Assembly: GCA_905331475.1 (NCBI GenBank) | Contig: CAJNYU010003365.1 | Coordinates: 124,001-188,000, forward strand | Direction of reading: 5' to 3' | DNA length: 64,000 nucleotides | Source: Rotaria socialis | Taxonomy: Eukaryota > Rotifera > Eurotatoria > Philodinida > Philodinidae | Shown: piece by piece, positions 14,085 to 23,881 of the stretch | Numbering within the stretch: position 1 is the first letter of the stretch | Layout: each line of letters opens with the position of its first letter | Notes under the pieces: generated by a model | What the model was told of the DNA's origin: nothing | Databases searched by the model: none | What the model saw: only the letters and a program-made list of their open reading frames with translations | Program-made: the position numbers and the translations under genes

Positions 14085-14302
14085 TAGTACTGTAGAATAA
14101 GTCGTATATAAGTCATATAATCATTTATATTTATTGGCGAAATATCCATCGCGCTCATCACTCATGCTTAAATATTAAAGGAAAGTAAAAATCAATGTTG
14201 TTCTTTACATTTATAAACTATATTTACTTCGTTTATTCTTAACTATTCGCACGTGACCAGCTCATAATATTCAATATTTGGTTGTTTTATATCATGGCAC
14301 AT

Positions 14303-14497
14303 CAGAGATGCCAACAGGCCAGACCTGAAAAGAGTGGCCTAGCCTGCCTCAACCTGGGGATCAGAGCGCTGTGAACTGGCTGGCTTCTTGGCCTGATCCA
14401 GGCTGGATATATTGGCCGGGCCGGGCGGATCAGGTCAGGTCAAATTTTCAAAATTCAGCCTGGATAGGTGGCCTGGCCTGGCAGACCGCCAACTCTG
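14303..14497. mobile_element. hAT-type MITE with iterated GGCCTG words and 8-base TSD
   Basis: The 195-base element begins CAGAGATGCCAAC and ends CGCCAACTCTG. It is flanked by an exact 8-base duplication TGGCACAT (14295-14302 and 14498-14505). The 8-base duplication and CAGAG-type ends are typical of the hAT superfamily. The body is dominated by GGCCTG/CAGGCC words and is far richer in GC than its surroundings. It has no coding capacity, so it must be non-autonomous. It sits about 150 bases upstream of the broken esterase. Confidence 0.85.
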
Positions 14498-14643
14498 TGG
14501 CACATATGCTGACGTTATTTCTTGTTAGACCTTTCGTTGATAAATGTTTTAAAATCAACACAAAATAATCGTGTGGCAATATTTCATCATGTATTTCATT
14601 TACGAAATCAGTATTTTTCATTTTTAAATAGTAATTCGCACAT

Positions 14644-15699
14644 ATGGATCCAGATCCACATGCATTGCATGAATTACTTTCATTGTATTATCTAAAATTT
14701 GATTTAAGTGAATATCCAACAGATCAAGAAATCGAAACCCTTCGTTATGAAACAAAATATTTGTTGGCTTCGTTTTATCCTATTAGATTAGTCTCGTGTC
14801 TGGTTGAATATCACGTACTTCAATATAATAGTACTAAAGTAGGCGTCTATTATATGAAAAATAATCAAATACATAATTGGGAAAATTCTAATCAACCATT
14901 TATTCTTTATTTTCATGGGGGTGAATTTGCTTTCGGCAATATTGATATTGATACATATTCTGGTTATGAATGTCACTTATCAAAATATCAAAATATGTTG
15001 ATAGTTCATGTTGAAATTCGTCAGGTACCCGAATATTCTCTTGAAGAAATTATTTAAAATGTTATTCAGGTTTATCAATTTTTATTTAATGTTGATTTTA
15101 ATATTCATCAACGATTGATTGGAATGAGTGATGCGTCCGGTGGAATGCTTTGGATTTATCTGTTACAATGGATTGTATCAAACAGTAAACCTGTTCCACA
15201 AGGCGTCGTTCTGCATTCTCCATGGTCTCATCTAGATTTTACAGAAGAAAATCTTTATGATTATAGAGATAATATTTTATCCGTACAACTTGCTCTTAAT
15301 TTAAGAAAAATAGCCCTTGGTAAAACTACCTATTGGTTTGAATTGACTAATGAACAAGTAAAAAAAATAAATCAAAAGAGAAATGCATTCGAAGGATTTC
15401 CACCGTTATATATACATGTAACTGCAGGTACCAATGAAATCTTGATCTTGATCGGTGAAATTCGTAGAATGGTAAAGAAAATAAACTTAGCCAGTGGACA
15501 AGTTATATTAGATGAAGGTATAGGATTAATGCATACCTATGCTTTATTTCATATGTGGATATTCAAAGGAAAATGTGTTAGACAAAATATTCGTAAATGG
15601 ATTCATGTAATATTACCTATGCATGTACGATCAACATTGAATATGGCTGAAATTGAAACAAATTCACAGAATATTAGAAAACCTGGTCTTTGTACTTAG
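14644..15699 (+). pseudogene. Broken HSL-type carboxylesterase/lipase
   Basis: This 352-codon frame is related to the arylacetamide-deacetylase/hormone-sensitive-lipase branch of alpha/beta hydrolases, which cleave carboxyl esters. The oxyanion HGG motif is kept at residues 91-93 (YFHGGEFAFGN). A TAA stop lies in frame at 15055-15057. The nucleophile elbow, normally GDSAGG, reads GMSDASGG at 160-167. The acid motif, normally with Asp after E.L, reads GTNEILILIG and has lost the Asp. The His region reads LMHTYALF. Loss of the catalytic residues together with a stop points to an old pseudogene rather than a sequencing error. Upstream exons cannot be excluded. Confidence 0.75.
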
Positions 15700-15970
15700 A
15701 TTTCAACTTTCAACTTGAGTTTTATCAATTATGTTTTAACACCAAACTTTGAATTTAGTGCGTATAGAAGTGAGCTTATGACGCTCTGTATGTTCTTAGT
15801 AAAGAGTATAGATTTTGATCAATAAGAAATGTTTACATATGTAGAACAAAAATAATGATATTAAATAAGAAAATCTTAAATGTATGTAAGCATTTTCATA
15901 ATACTATATAGTCAGCTTCTAAATTGTAACAGAGTATCGATATTGGAAACGAAAATGCGTGCACCTATCC

Positions 15971-16317
15971 CAAGGGGGAAAAGGCAGACTTTTGTACTTC
16001 AAGTACTTTGCGCTACTTTGTGCTACTTTAGGCTACTTTAGGCTACTTTAGGCTACTTTGCGCTACTTTAAGCTTACTTCAAGTAGAGTACTTTGAAGTA
16101 CTTTTCAACTTCAAATTCACTTGAAGTTACTTGCAATTACTTCAAGCTACTTTGGACTACTTTGGACTANTCAAATTCACTTGAAGTTACTTGCAATTAC
16201 TTCAAGCTACTTTGGACTACTTTGAGCTACTTTGAGTTACTTTAAGCTACTTTAAGCTTACTTCAAGTAAAGTACTTTGATGTACTTTTCTCCTTCAAGT
16301 CTGCCGTTTCCCCCTTG
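15971..16317. mobile_element. hAT-type MITE with iterated TACTTTG words and 8-base TSD
   Basis: The terminal inverted repeats begin CAAGGGGGAAAAGGCAGACT on the left and match the right end GTCTGCCGTTTCCCCCTTG. An exact 8-base duplication ACCTATCC flanks it (15963-15970 and 16318-16325). The whole body is made of TACTTTG/CTACTTTGG/TACTTCAAG words. It shares ends and word type with the larger element at 22087-23881 and looks like its deleted derivative. An unresolved base at 16170 sits between two near-identical 59-base blocks (16111-16169 and 16171-16229), which looks like an assembly join. Confidence 0.88.
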
Positions 16318-16789
16318 ACCTATCCTAACAACTCAGTAAAAATTTAATTGACAGCCATATTAAGCGACAACCTTTGTATCCGCCTTAAATTATCGTTTTT
16401 GTTTTGATATCATAACTATATATATATATAGCTACATACAAACAGTCGTATTTTCTTTTATCTTCGAAATTTCGATTTTCATAAATATATTAAAAATAAT
16501 CTGATGACAATTGACTTTTCACTAGTACAGATCAATTAATAATGATACGTAGATCATTTTTATTATTACTAAGATGCTTTAGGTGTTTTTTGTTTTAGAG
16601 AACACTACATATTTCATTAGATGGAAGTGACCATATATGTACTAAATTATGACTCTCTATTAATTATTTTCAAATGAAGAAAAAAATGAATATTTTTTTT
16701 ATCTCTAAGTTTATAATAATTTTTATATAGATAATATTCAACCTCATTATTTATGTTCGTTTGTTCGTATTTTCTGTATAGTAATCGTG

Positions 16790-16930
16790 TTAACATTGAA
16801 CTGCGACTGATGACTCATTAATAAGTGTTCGACCTTGAGCAACAGTTCTTGCTGCTATTTGATTGTGCAATGATGAGAGACGTGCTGGGTTTTGTGCAAT
16901 GTGTTGTTTGGCATGTTCCAAACTAGAAAA
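16790..16930 (-). pseudogene. Orphan protein-coding exon, unrecognised
   Basis: On the minus strand a splice-acceptor-like TTTTCTAG is followed by about 44 codons of well-composed protein (LEHAKQHIAQNPARLSSLHN, then a QGRT stretch) ending in a stop. No upstream exon was found on the minus strand before the tRNA cluster. It is either the last exon of a gene whose other exons I did not find or a relic. I do not recognise the family. Confidence 0.3.
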
Positions 16931-17049
16931 AAATATATGTGTAGAGAATGTGTTGGTAAAAAATATGATCATTATACGATCATATATGATCATTTATTTT
17001 CCATTAGTTTAATAATATAATATTCTGTATGATGCATAAAATATTTGAA

Positions 17050-17450
17050 CAGGTCTTAAGGCACCCGCCTACGGAGCGGAGATGCGATGTTTAGCTAATT
17101 CAGCAATCTCAGTATCATATAATTATTAAGATTAAAAATGAATAATGATTCTTTTAATAGTTGATATTTTACATAGAATCAAATAATGTATTATATATGT
17201 ATCTTTAAGCTCTTGTAATTTACACACTGACGTGAGAGAAACAAATATGTAGCAGTTAACGAGTCACACCAAACATAATTAAATCAATTTCAACTTTTTT
17301 TTAAACGCAGCGAAGAAACAACGACAAATATGAGAGAGACAGAAAAAGAGACCATATAGCGAGAAACTCGCACAAAATCAGAAACAAGACATGTAACGAC
17401 ACACGTGCCGTCACAGGGAGATTCCAGATTCGAATTATGATGTGATAGAT
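17050..17450 (+). pseudogene. tRNA-Arg remnant apparently split by an insertion
   Basis: The left piece (about 17053-17083) has an anticodon arm matching the tRNA-Arg-like gene at 18017, with CTACGGA in the loop (anticodon ACG). The right piece (about 17417-17447) has the variable loop and T arm (ATTCCAGATTCGAATT) and the start of the acceptor. Both pieces carry GGAGAT at the break (17078-17083 and 17417-17422), as a 6-base target duplication would leave. The 333 bases between (17084-17416) have no clear terminal inverted repeats. The 5' part of the left piece is too diverged to fold. Confidence 0.45.
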
Positions 17451-18016
17451 ATAAACTTATTTTGTTTTTGTTTTGCTCTATTTCCTTTGCTTTTTCTATA
17501 AAGTCAAGGAGAAACAAGTCATTTATACAATCGTTTTTACCTACATTTTATTAAGAAACGAATTAGTGGCCTACTTTTTTTTCCATTGATGACTGTATGC
17601 TATCGTTTACTTTCAATAAATCAATCTTTAAATTATATAGCTATAAACGTTTGAAAAACACAGTTTTCAGTCGTTTTAATTGATTTATTATTATTATTAT
17701 TTTATTAGAAATGCTTCTATCAAATGTCATTGATATGAAGAAAGAATATGAATGCTCAAGCTTTCTTGAATATGTATTGTGCATAAAAAAATAAGATACT
17801 GCTGATATTTTAGTCAAAATGAAATTGTAAAGTAATCGAAATAATTATGAAATCTACTTTGATTCAGAATTTTTCTTTTCCTTTTTTTTACAAAAAAATG
17901 AATTTAACTCACATGACCTATTATAATACTGATGTAACTAAAATATCTCATTGAAAATACACGTTACTCAGAAACCTATATACTATATTCTGATAGATCT
18001 ATAAATCTGCACCGAC

Positions 18017-18089
18017 AGTCGCATGGCCCAATGGCTAAGGCGCCTGCCTACAGAGCGGGGGATTCCAGGTTCGAATCCTGGTGTGATCG
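18017..18089 (+). tRNA. tRNA-Arg-like gene with anticodon ACA
   Basis: The sequence folds as a tRNA. The D stem is GCC/GGC. The anticodon stem is CCTGC/GCGGG with loop CTACAGA. The T stem is CCAGG/CCTGG with loop TTCGAAT, including a standard B box (GGTTCGAATCC). The acceptor AGTCGCA/TGTGATC has several G-T pairs and about one mismatch. The body resembles metazoan tRNA-Arg, whose usual loop is CTACGGA (anticodon ACG), but here the anticodon reads ACA, which would pair with the Cys codon TGT. It may be a decaying copy or an anticodon-shifted gene. It ends 7 bases before the stop of the convergent minus-strand gene. Confidence 0.65.
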
Positions 18090-18096
18090 AAATATT

Positions 18097-19039
18097 TCAT
18101 TTTTTAATTATTCGAAGTACATACTCTGTTTTTGCTTTTTGTTCAGCTTTTGTTTTCAATACAAATTGATCACTATACTCAGATAAATGTGGCCATATAT
18201 CGTTTGCTTTTCGATATTGCTCTTGTTGTTCTACTTGCTTTTGTTCATAGTCAGCAGTTGTTTTCATTTCAATTGAATCAAGTATATTATGACGATTTAA
18301 ATTAAGGTCAGAATGAAACCATGTTGTATCATCTGTACATGATGAAAAACAAAAGAAAGGACATTTTTTTCTGTATGTTGATGATTTATTTCTACTTACA
18401 TCCATATCTTTGTAAATAATATCCATCATTTGGTCGTCCATGATCAAAAATAATTTGACCTGAACGTGCTGTTGGTGCACGACGAAACATATCAATTGAA
18501 ACAAATCTTTCAACGGGTTCACCGTTGCGTAAATGTCCTAGCGTTCGTTCACCAGCTCGATTTGGATACCATTTTGGAAAACCATTTTCTTCACAGCCAT
18601 TATATTCATCGGGTAGCTTTGATGTGTAGGGTTGTGCGGTCACATATGTATATTCAGTACCACCACCAACGTGACCACCTGTACGTAAATGGCTCATTGG
18701 ATAGGAATCTGTTTGACGCTGACGAAAACGTCGAAAAGCTCCTGTTGCTGTTGTTATGGGAGCTTTATGAAAAAATACTGGACTAACTGTACGTTCAATA
18801 TTTGATACTTGTTCGCTTGTTAAACGCGTATACGGTTGATTAGGTGTTCTCGGACGAAGACCTTCTTCAGTATACTAAAAGATAAAAAATGAACAATAAA
18901 TTCTTTTTTATATTTTAACTTTTACTTTTGAATAAGGTTTAATAAGTACTGTTTTTGCACGTAATATAGTTTGACCCATTCGTTTGATATTATCGTCAGG
19001 TGCATTATTTTCTGTTTTAGTCGAATTTTTAGTCGCCAT
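18097..19039 (-). CDS. Unrecognised 274-residue protein, possibly ciliary
   Basis: Three exons join in phase on the minus strand: 19039-18926, 18874-18400 and 18332-18097. The introns are 51 bases (GTAAAA...TTTAG) and 67 bases (GTAAGT...ACAG). The protein has no signal peptide or membrane span. It is rich in short polar-aromatic motifs (QPYTSKLPDEYNG, GFPKWYPNRAGERTLGHLR) and ends in a charged, probably helical tail rich in Gln and Lys (EQKQVEQQEQYRKAND). This style is seen in axonemal microtubule-binding proteins, but I cannot assign a family. The start at 19039 lies 517 bases from the divergent peptidase gene, so the two may share a promoter region. Confidence 0.7.
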
Positions 19040-19556
19040 AATCGTGAGTAAGATTGTTCAACGAACGCTAGGTCTTTATATAGAACTATCTGTAGTTGCC
19101 ATTTGCAACTCCATTGCTTAGTAATACCTTTTAGATGAAGAATGATCTTATAATTTGCAACTAATTTTCTTTGAAATACAAAATAGATAAAAGCCTATTC
19201 AAATCTAAGATGCTTATGTTGAATGTTGTTAGTTTTTCCAATAGATGGCGCTTATTGTTACAAGAATAAGTATACAGATGATGATAGGTATCATTAACTA
19301 ATTTGAGTTTCAGAAAAAGAAATTAAAGAATTTTTTCTGAATAAATTTTGAGGTTCTAATTTATCTATATTGAATTCGTTTTTTTTCAAGTCTATAACGA
19401 ATCTATAGAATTTTATTGATGAGTAAAATGATTATTCATCAGTTTTTTGTCTCTCCTACGTTTATATTTTATTGAAAAGAAAAACAAACATTCATGAATG
19501 ATTTTATCTTTTACAGGTAATATCATATATTTCATTCATATTTTTTTGTTGTTGTC

Positions 19557-20729
19557 ATGACTCTGGGTGGATTACTCGTTAATCGTCGAACAAAACGACG
19601 TTATCGTTTAGATGGATGTCGGCAATCCCATGTAAAACCTTTATTAAATTTAGCGCGACCATTTCTATCTTTAGTAACTGGTCCACAATTGTCAAACGTT
19701 GTTGATTTACGTTCATTTTTAAGTCCAATAGAAGAACAATATATAGCTGGCTCATGTGTTGGTAATGCATTAGCATCTATATTAGAATATTTTCATTTTT
19801 ATGCCACTGGTCAAGTAAAAAGATTCAGCCGTTTATTTATTTATTATAATGCTCGAATGATGGAAGATGAAGTGTCACAACGTAATGCAACTGAAACAGA
19901 TTCTGGTGCTGATATACAATTTGCTATTGTGAGCTTAATGAAATATGGTTGCTGCGAAGAAAAATTTTGGCCATTTTATGAACACCTTATTAACATTCAA
20001 CCAAATCATGACGCATACGTATATGGTGAAAATTATTGTTTAGATGAAGTTAGTCGTCTTTCAAATAATATCAATCAATTACGTCAATGTCTTGCTCAAG
20101 GCTATCCATTTGTGATGGCAATTAAAATATTTTCATCATTTGCATCCAATCATCATGGTTATATACCAATGCCAAAAAGGCATGAAAAATCATCTCAATA
20201 TCGGCATGCTGTTGTATGTATAGGTTATATTCATTCACAACGAGTATTTATTATACGTAATTCACATGGAATCCATTGGGGTGATCATGGTTATGGTTAT
20301 TTACCATATGAATACTTAGCAGATAAAATCTTAGCAAAAGATTTATGGGCAATAAAGTCAGTAAAAAATATGAAACCAACGTCTAATGAAGAATCTATTG
20401 CATGGAATGATTTTCCTATTTTATCAAAATCAAGTAGTCGACAAGATATACCTGATGATCGATCACAATGTCATATTGAATATTCAAATGATGAAAACGA
20501 TTGGGATGAAGATGGAGACGATGATGATAATGAAAGAGTAGAATCAGAATCATTCAATATTCATAAACAATACTATCGTCGTCATTCACAAGAATTACAA
20601 AGAGAATATTCAGCATCATCAACACAACTACAAGAAATTCCTTGGGTACAACCAACATTTATAAATTATTTTCCTATGGCATATGTTCCAGCACCAATTA
20701 TATTTATGAATACGCCTTTCATGCACTAG
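19557..20729 (+). CDS. Papain-like (C1-type) cysteine peptidase, bacterial style
   Basis: This single-exon gene encodes 390 residues. The catalytic triad of family C1 is visible. Cys67 lies in AGSCVGNA, with the oxyanion Gln61 six residues before it. His217 lies in YRHAVVCIGY and Asn235 in IIRNSHGIHWGDHGYGYLP. There is no signal peptide and no inhibitory I29 propeptide, unlike animal cathepsins. The layout DLRSFLSP...Q...GSC matches the compact C1 peptidases common in bacteria and some large DNA viruses. An acidic linker (NDENDWDEDGDDDDNE) and a Pro-rich tail follow the domain. It would cleave peptide bonds, probably in the cytosol. Horizontal acquisition is an inference. Its codon use and AT content look like those of its neighbours. 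Confidence 0.8.
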   Translation: MTLGGLLVNRRTKRRYRLDGCRQSHVKPLLNLARPFLSLVTGPQLSNVVDLRSFLSPIEEQYIAGSCVGNALASILEYFHFYATGQVKRFSRLFIYYNARMMEDEVSQRNATETDSGADIQFAIVSLMKYGCCEEKFWPFYEHLINIQPNHDAYVYGENYCLDEVSRLSNNINQLRQCLAQGYPFVMAIKIFSSFASNHHGYIPMPKRHEKSSQYRHAVVCIGYIHSQRVFIIRNSHGIHWGDHGYGYLPYEYLADKILAKDLWAIKSVKNMKPTSNEESIAWNDFPILSKSSSRQDIPDDRSQCHIEYSNDENDWDEDGDDDDNERVESESFNIHKQYYRRHSQELQREYSASSTQLQEIPWVQPTFINYFPMAYVPAPIIFMNTPFMH

Positions 20730-20739
20730 TCGACGATAT

Positions 20740-20965
20740 TGACTTCGATCTGTCCAGATTCTTGTTTTTCTTGAACATTAGACAAGATTCTTTTGTCATT
20801 ACTTCTGTACAAGATTCTTGTCTGAAAAAACAGATCTTGTCTATCTAGCAAGATTCTCGTGTTCTTGCAATTCTTACATGATTCTTGGTTCTAGCCATTT
20901 CGGTAAGATTCTTGTTTTCATACAAATCTTGCCATTTTTGAAAAAATTCTTGCAATACAATGAAT
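20740..20965. repeat. Iterated-word block, AAGATTCTTG
   Basis: About 225 bases directly after the peptidase stop are filled with variants of the near-palindrome CAAGATTCTTG (at least eight). No clear terminal repeats or target duplication were seen. It resembles the other iterated-word elements in this window. Confidence 0.6.
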
Positions 20966-21619
20966 TTCGTGTAGGCATCCATGCGGTTGCCTCCTTTCGG
21001 TCCTATTATATTTTAATTTCAAATAAAAAAATACAAGAAAAGTACACTAAATGTGCAAGGAAATATACAATAAGCTCATAACGCGTACAAAAATAATTAA
21101 GAAAAATAAAAAAGCTGTTAACGTAATTCCTGTGGGATTAAAATGGGTGTGGGTGTGTGGGGATATATAAGCAAGACACCCACACCCTCACCCTCAAGAA
21201 AAAAAGTTGCCCTATTTTCCTATTCTAATAGGAAAGTGTATATAACAATTATAATTCGAATTCGAAAAGAAAACTTCCTAGTTTTCCTATTTTCCTGTTC
21301 TCGAATGGAAGTACTGGTTGAATTTTTAATTATTTTCGAAGTAACTTTATGCAGTTGAAGCTTCATTTATATTCAAATTCGAATTAGGCATCTCATGTCG
21401 AGATGTATATTGGTCCGACGTTTGTTCAATTTAGTCTGATGAATTGGCGAATCTTATTGGAAAATACACGAATCCTGACCTAAGATATCCTACGTTTGTT
21501 AGTGGTCGATGATAAAAATCTATTTTGTATTTTAAACAATAATATGAGTCCCTAGAATTGATATATTCAAATACTTCTAGAAAAGGTTCATTCATTCCGT
21601 AGGATTTATTTCAAATCGT

Positions 21620-21819
21620 CCCAGGTCGAACTCACCCCATTGGATCCGATGTGAATGCCTCGGAATTCGTCGGAATCCTGGTATTGGATTCCGACAGGAT
21701 CCGGGTCATTCAGCCACTTTCCGACATCTAACAACTTCCTGTCGGAATCCAATACCAAGGATTCTGCCAACTTCCGACGAATTCCCATCGGATCCGACTG
21801 TCGGATTGTTCTTCCTGGG
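21620..21819. mobile_element. CCCAGG-family element, copy 1 (word GGATTCCGAC)
   Basis: The left end reads CCCAGGTCGAAC and the right end, inverted, reads CCCAGGAAGAAC. The 200-base body is built of GGATTCC/GTCGGA/GGATCCGA words in both orientations, so most of it could fold on itself. The ends match the elements at 44860 and 57843. The flanking TA seen in those copies is not preserved here. No coding capacity. Confidence 0.65.
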
Positions 21820-22086
21820 CGTGCTCTGTGATATAGTTTTTCTTTCATCAATCATATAAAACTGCTAGTTTCTTTGTTTCTCTCAGTCAAATCATTCTAA
21901 ATATATGGTAGTGGTCAATGTTGAATTACGTTCAATCTAGAATCTCACATTGGACGCATATAAATTCAGGCCAATGTCAGATTCGTCTAGACCAATGTTA
22001 GTGTGATGGAAGCAATTTGTGAAGAAACATTTCTCAACATATAAGCTGATTAGCTCTAATTTCTGGACTTCAAAGAGACTTGAATG

Positions 22087-23881
22087 CAAGGGGGGAAAAG
22101 CGGACTTTTGTACTTCAAGTTACTTCACGGTACTTTGAAGTGACTTTAGGCTACTTTGAAGTACTTCAAAGTACTTTTCGAATACTTCTAGCAACTTCGG
22201 CGTACTTCAAGTAACTTTCGAGTTACTTCAAATAACTTTGACATACTTCAAGTAACTTCGACGTATTTCAAATAACTTTGAAGTACTTCAAGAAACTTTA
22301 TCTATCGTAGAACGTCATGGCACAACACTAAAAACATATTTATTACATATTATGCGATGACAATTGTATTATATTCTAACATTTCCTAGAAAACCTAGCA
22401 AACACATTCAAATTAAACAAATGTTGCCGTGATTTATTTAAAATAAGCAATGAAAAGTAATAAAAACATGGAACATCACACCTACATTAAATGAACTAAA
22501 ACTGAGAAGAAAAACGTTCAAATGCGACTTCTTTTTACTGGATGATTATTCTGTGACTGTGATGCCAAACGACGTTTACTAGCTTGCATACTCTGATTTA
22601 CTACGATCTGGGCTTCAGTATGAAATGTTGGCATAGAAGTTGGAGAAGCATCATCAACTTCATCTAATTGTGAATTTGCTGAAGATGAAGATATTGGTCG
22701 ATTGGATGTTAATTCAACACATCTCGATAATTCTTGTTGTGTGAGCCTTGAATCTTTTGCAGCTTTTTTAATATTTTTTATATGATCGCAACCTTTGGAT
22801 TGTAAGTGTTTGTAATAATTTGACACGTGGATTTTTGAATTAAGTTTGTGTACTCAAAAGGTGAGTACACTCTAGAATCGGTTAGTATGTCCGGCCATCC
22901 GGCCGTTAACATGATAACTTTTGAAAGCCTCATCCAATTGTCATGAAATTTTGTACACAGAATTATCTCATCGACATCTCAGTCGAGTTCGAAGATGAAA
23001 GTAATCCCTTAAGAATTTGTTGAGTTACGCAAAAAATATCCTTAATTTCTATGTGAATAGTGACCTATTCTATTTTATTTTCATTTTTTTCTCAAACGCA
23101 AAGATTTATCATAATCAAATTAATTCTTCAACTATCATATACCATTAGATAGGAAATTTCATGGGCTGCAAAATGATGCTAAATTATAAGGGTAAACACG
23201 TTGCTCACAAGATTTCTCTGTATCAGTGTCGAAAAACTCATATATCTTGATAATGTGTCGGTGTGATATTTGTATATTTTTCATATGAGCAATAACTATT
23301 TTTTCAAAGTAAATAGAACTCGTCGTTTCACAACAGTCTTTATGAGTTGTATCTTGAATAGTGTATTCGCTCCTCTTTCTAGTTTTGCTGCGCATGATAT
23401 ATAACATTTATGACGAAATAGGAACAGAAAAAAAATGGATGTACATTTTTGCTTTTTGAAGTACACATAACAATCGGATGCAAATCCGATGTTTCCGCAT
23501 TTATTAGTATTAAATTTGTTTGTTTTCTTCGTGAAATACCTAGCTCACTTATTTTCTTGTATCAATAAAGGTCATTGGATATTCAATAAAACATAGTTCA
23601 ATCTAGTTTCATGTATTTTCGAGATTTAAGTGGTACTCTAATATAATGTGCCATAATTCAAACTATTCTCTAGGTACTTTAGCGTAATTTCAAGTACTTC
23701 ACTAATACTTTGCAGTAATTTCAAGTACTTCACTGATACTTTGCGGTAATTTCGAGTACTTTTCTACTACTTTGAGCTACTTTGGGCTACTTTGGGCTAC
23801 TTTGGGCTACTTTGAAGTACTTGGAAGTACTTTTGTACTTTGCCCTACTTTTCCTACTTGAAGTCCGCTTTTTCCCCCTTG
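22087..23881. mobile_element. hAT transposon remnant, 1.8 kb, 8-base TSD
   Basis: The ends are CAAGGGGGGAAAAGCGGACTT and its inverted partner AAGTCCGCTTTTTCCCCCTTG. An exact 8-base duplication CTTGAATG flanks it (22079-22086 and 23882-23889). Subterminal zones (22100-22310 and 23680-23870) are filled with TACTTCAAGTA and CTACTTTGGG words, the usual place for hAT transposase-binding sites. The only coding remnant is a BED-finger-like N-terminus at 22518-22826 on the minus strand. No DDE transposase domain remains, so it is non-autonomous. Confidence 0.88.
22518..22826 (-). pseudogene. BED zinc finger fragment of a hAT transposase
   Basis: About 102 codons read SNYYKHLQSKGCDHIKNIKK and then a Ser/Gln-rich linker. 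The spacing of His and Cys after SNYYKHL resembles the second half of a BED zinc finger, the DNA-binding module at the N-terminus of hAT transposases. The CxxC half that should precede it is missing. The frame is interrupted just upstream (about 22841), where a foreign-looking stretch begins with the hairpin GTGTACTC...GAGTACAC (22848-22870). No catalytic domain follows. Confidence 0.5.

Noticed and set aside
20740-20965. Transcription terminator of the peptidase gene
   Set aside because: The inverted words are many and spread over 225 bases, and eukaryotic genes do not use such terminators.
21606-21851. 81-codon minus-strand frame across the CCCAGG element
   Set aside because: The frame is a by-product of the GGATTCCGAC words; composition follows the repeat.
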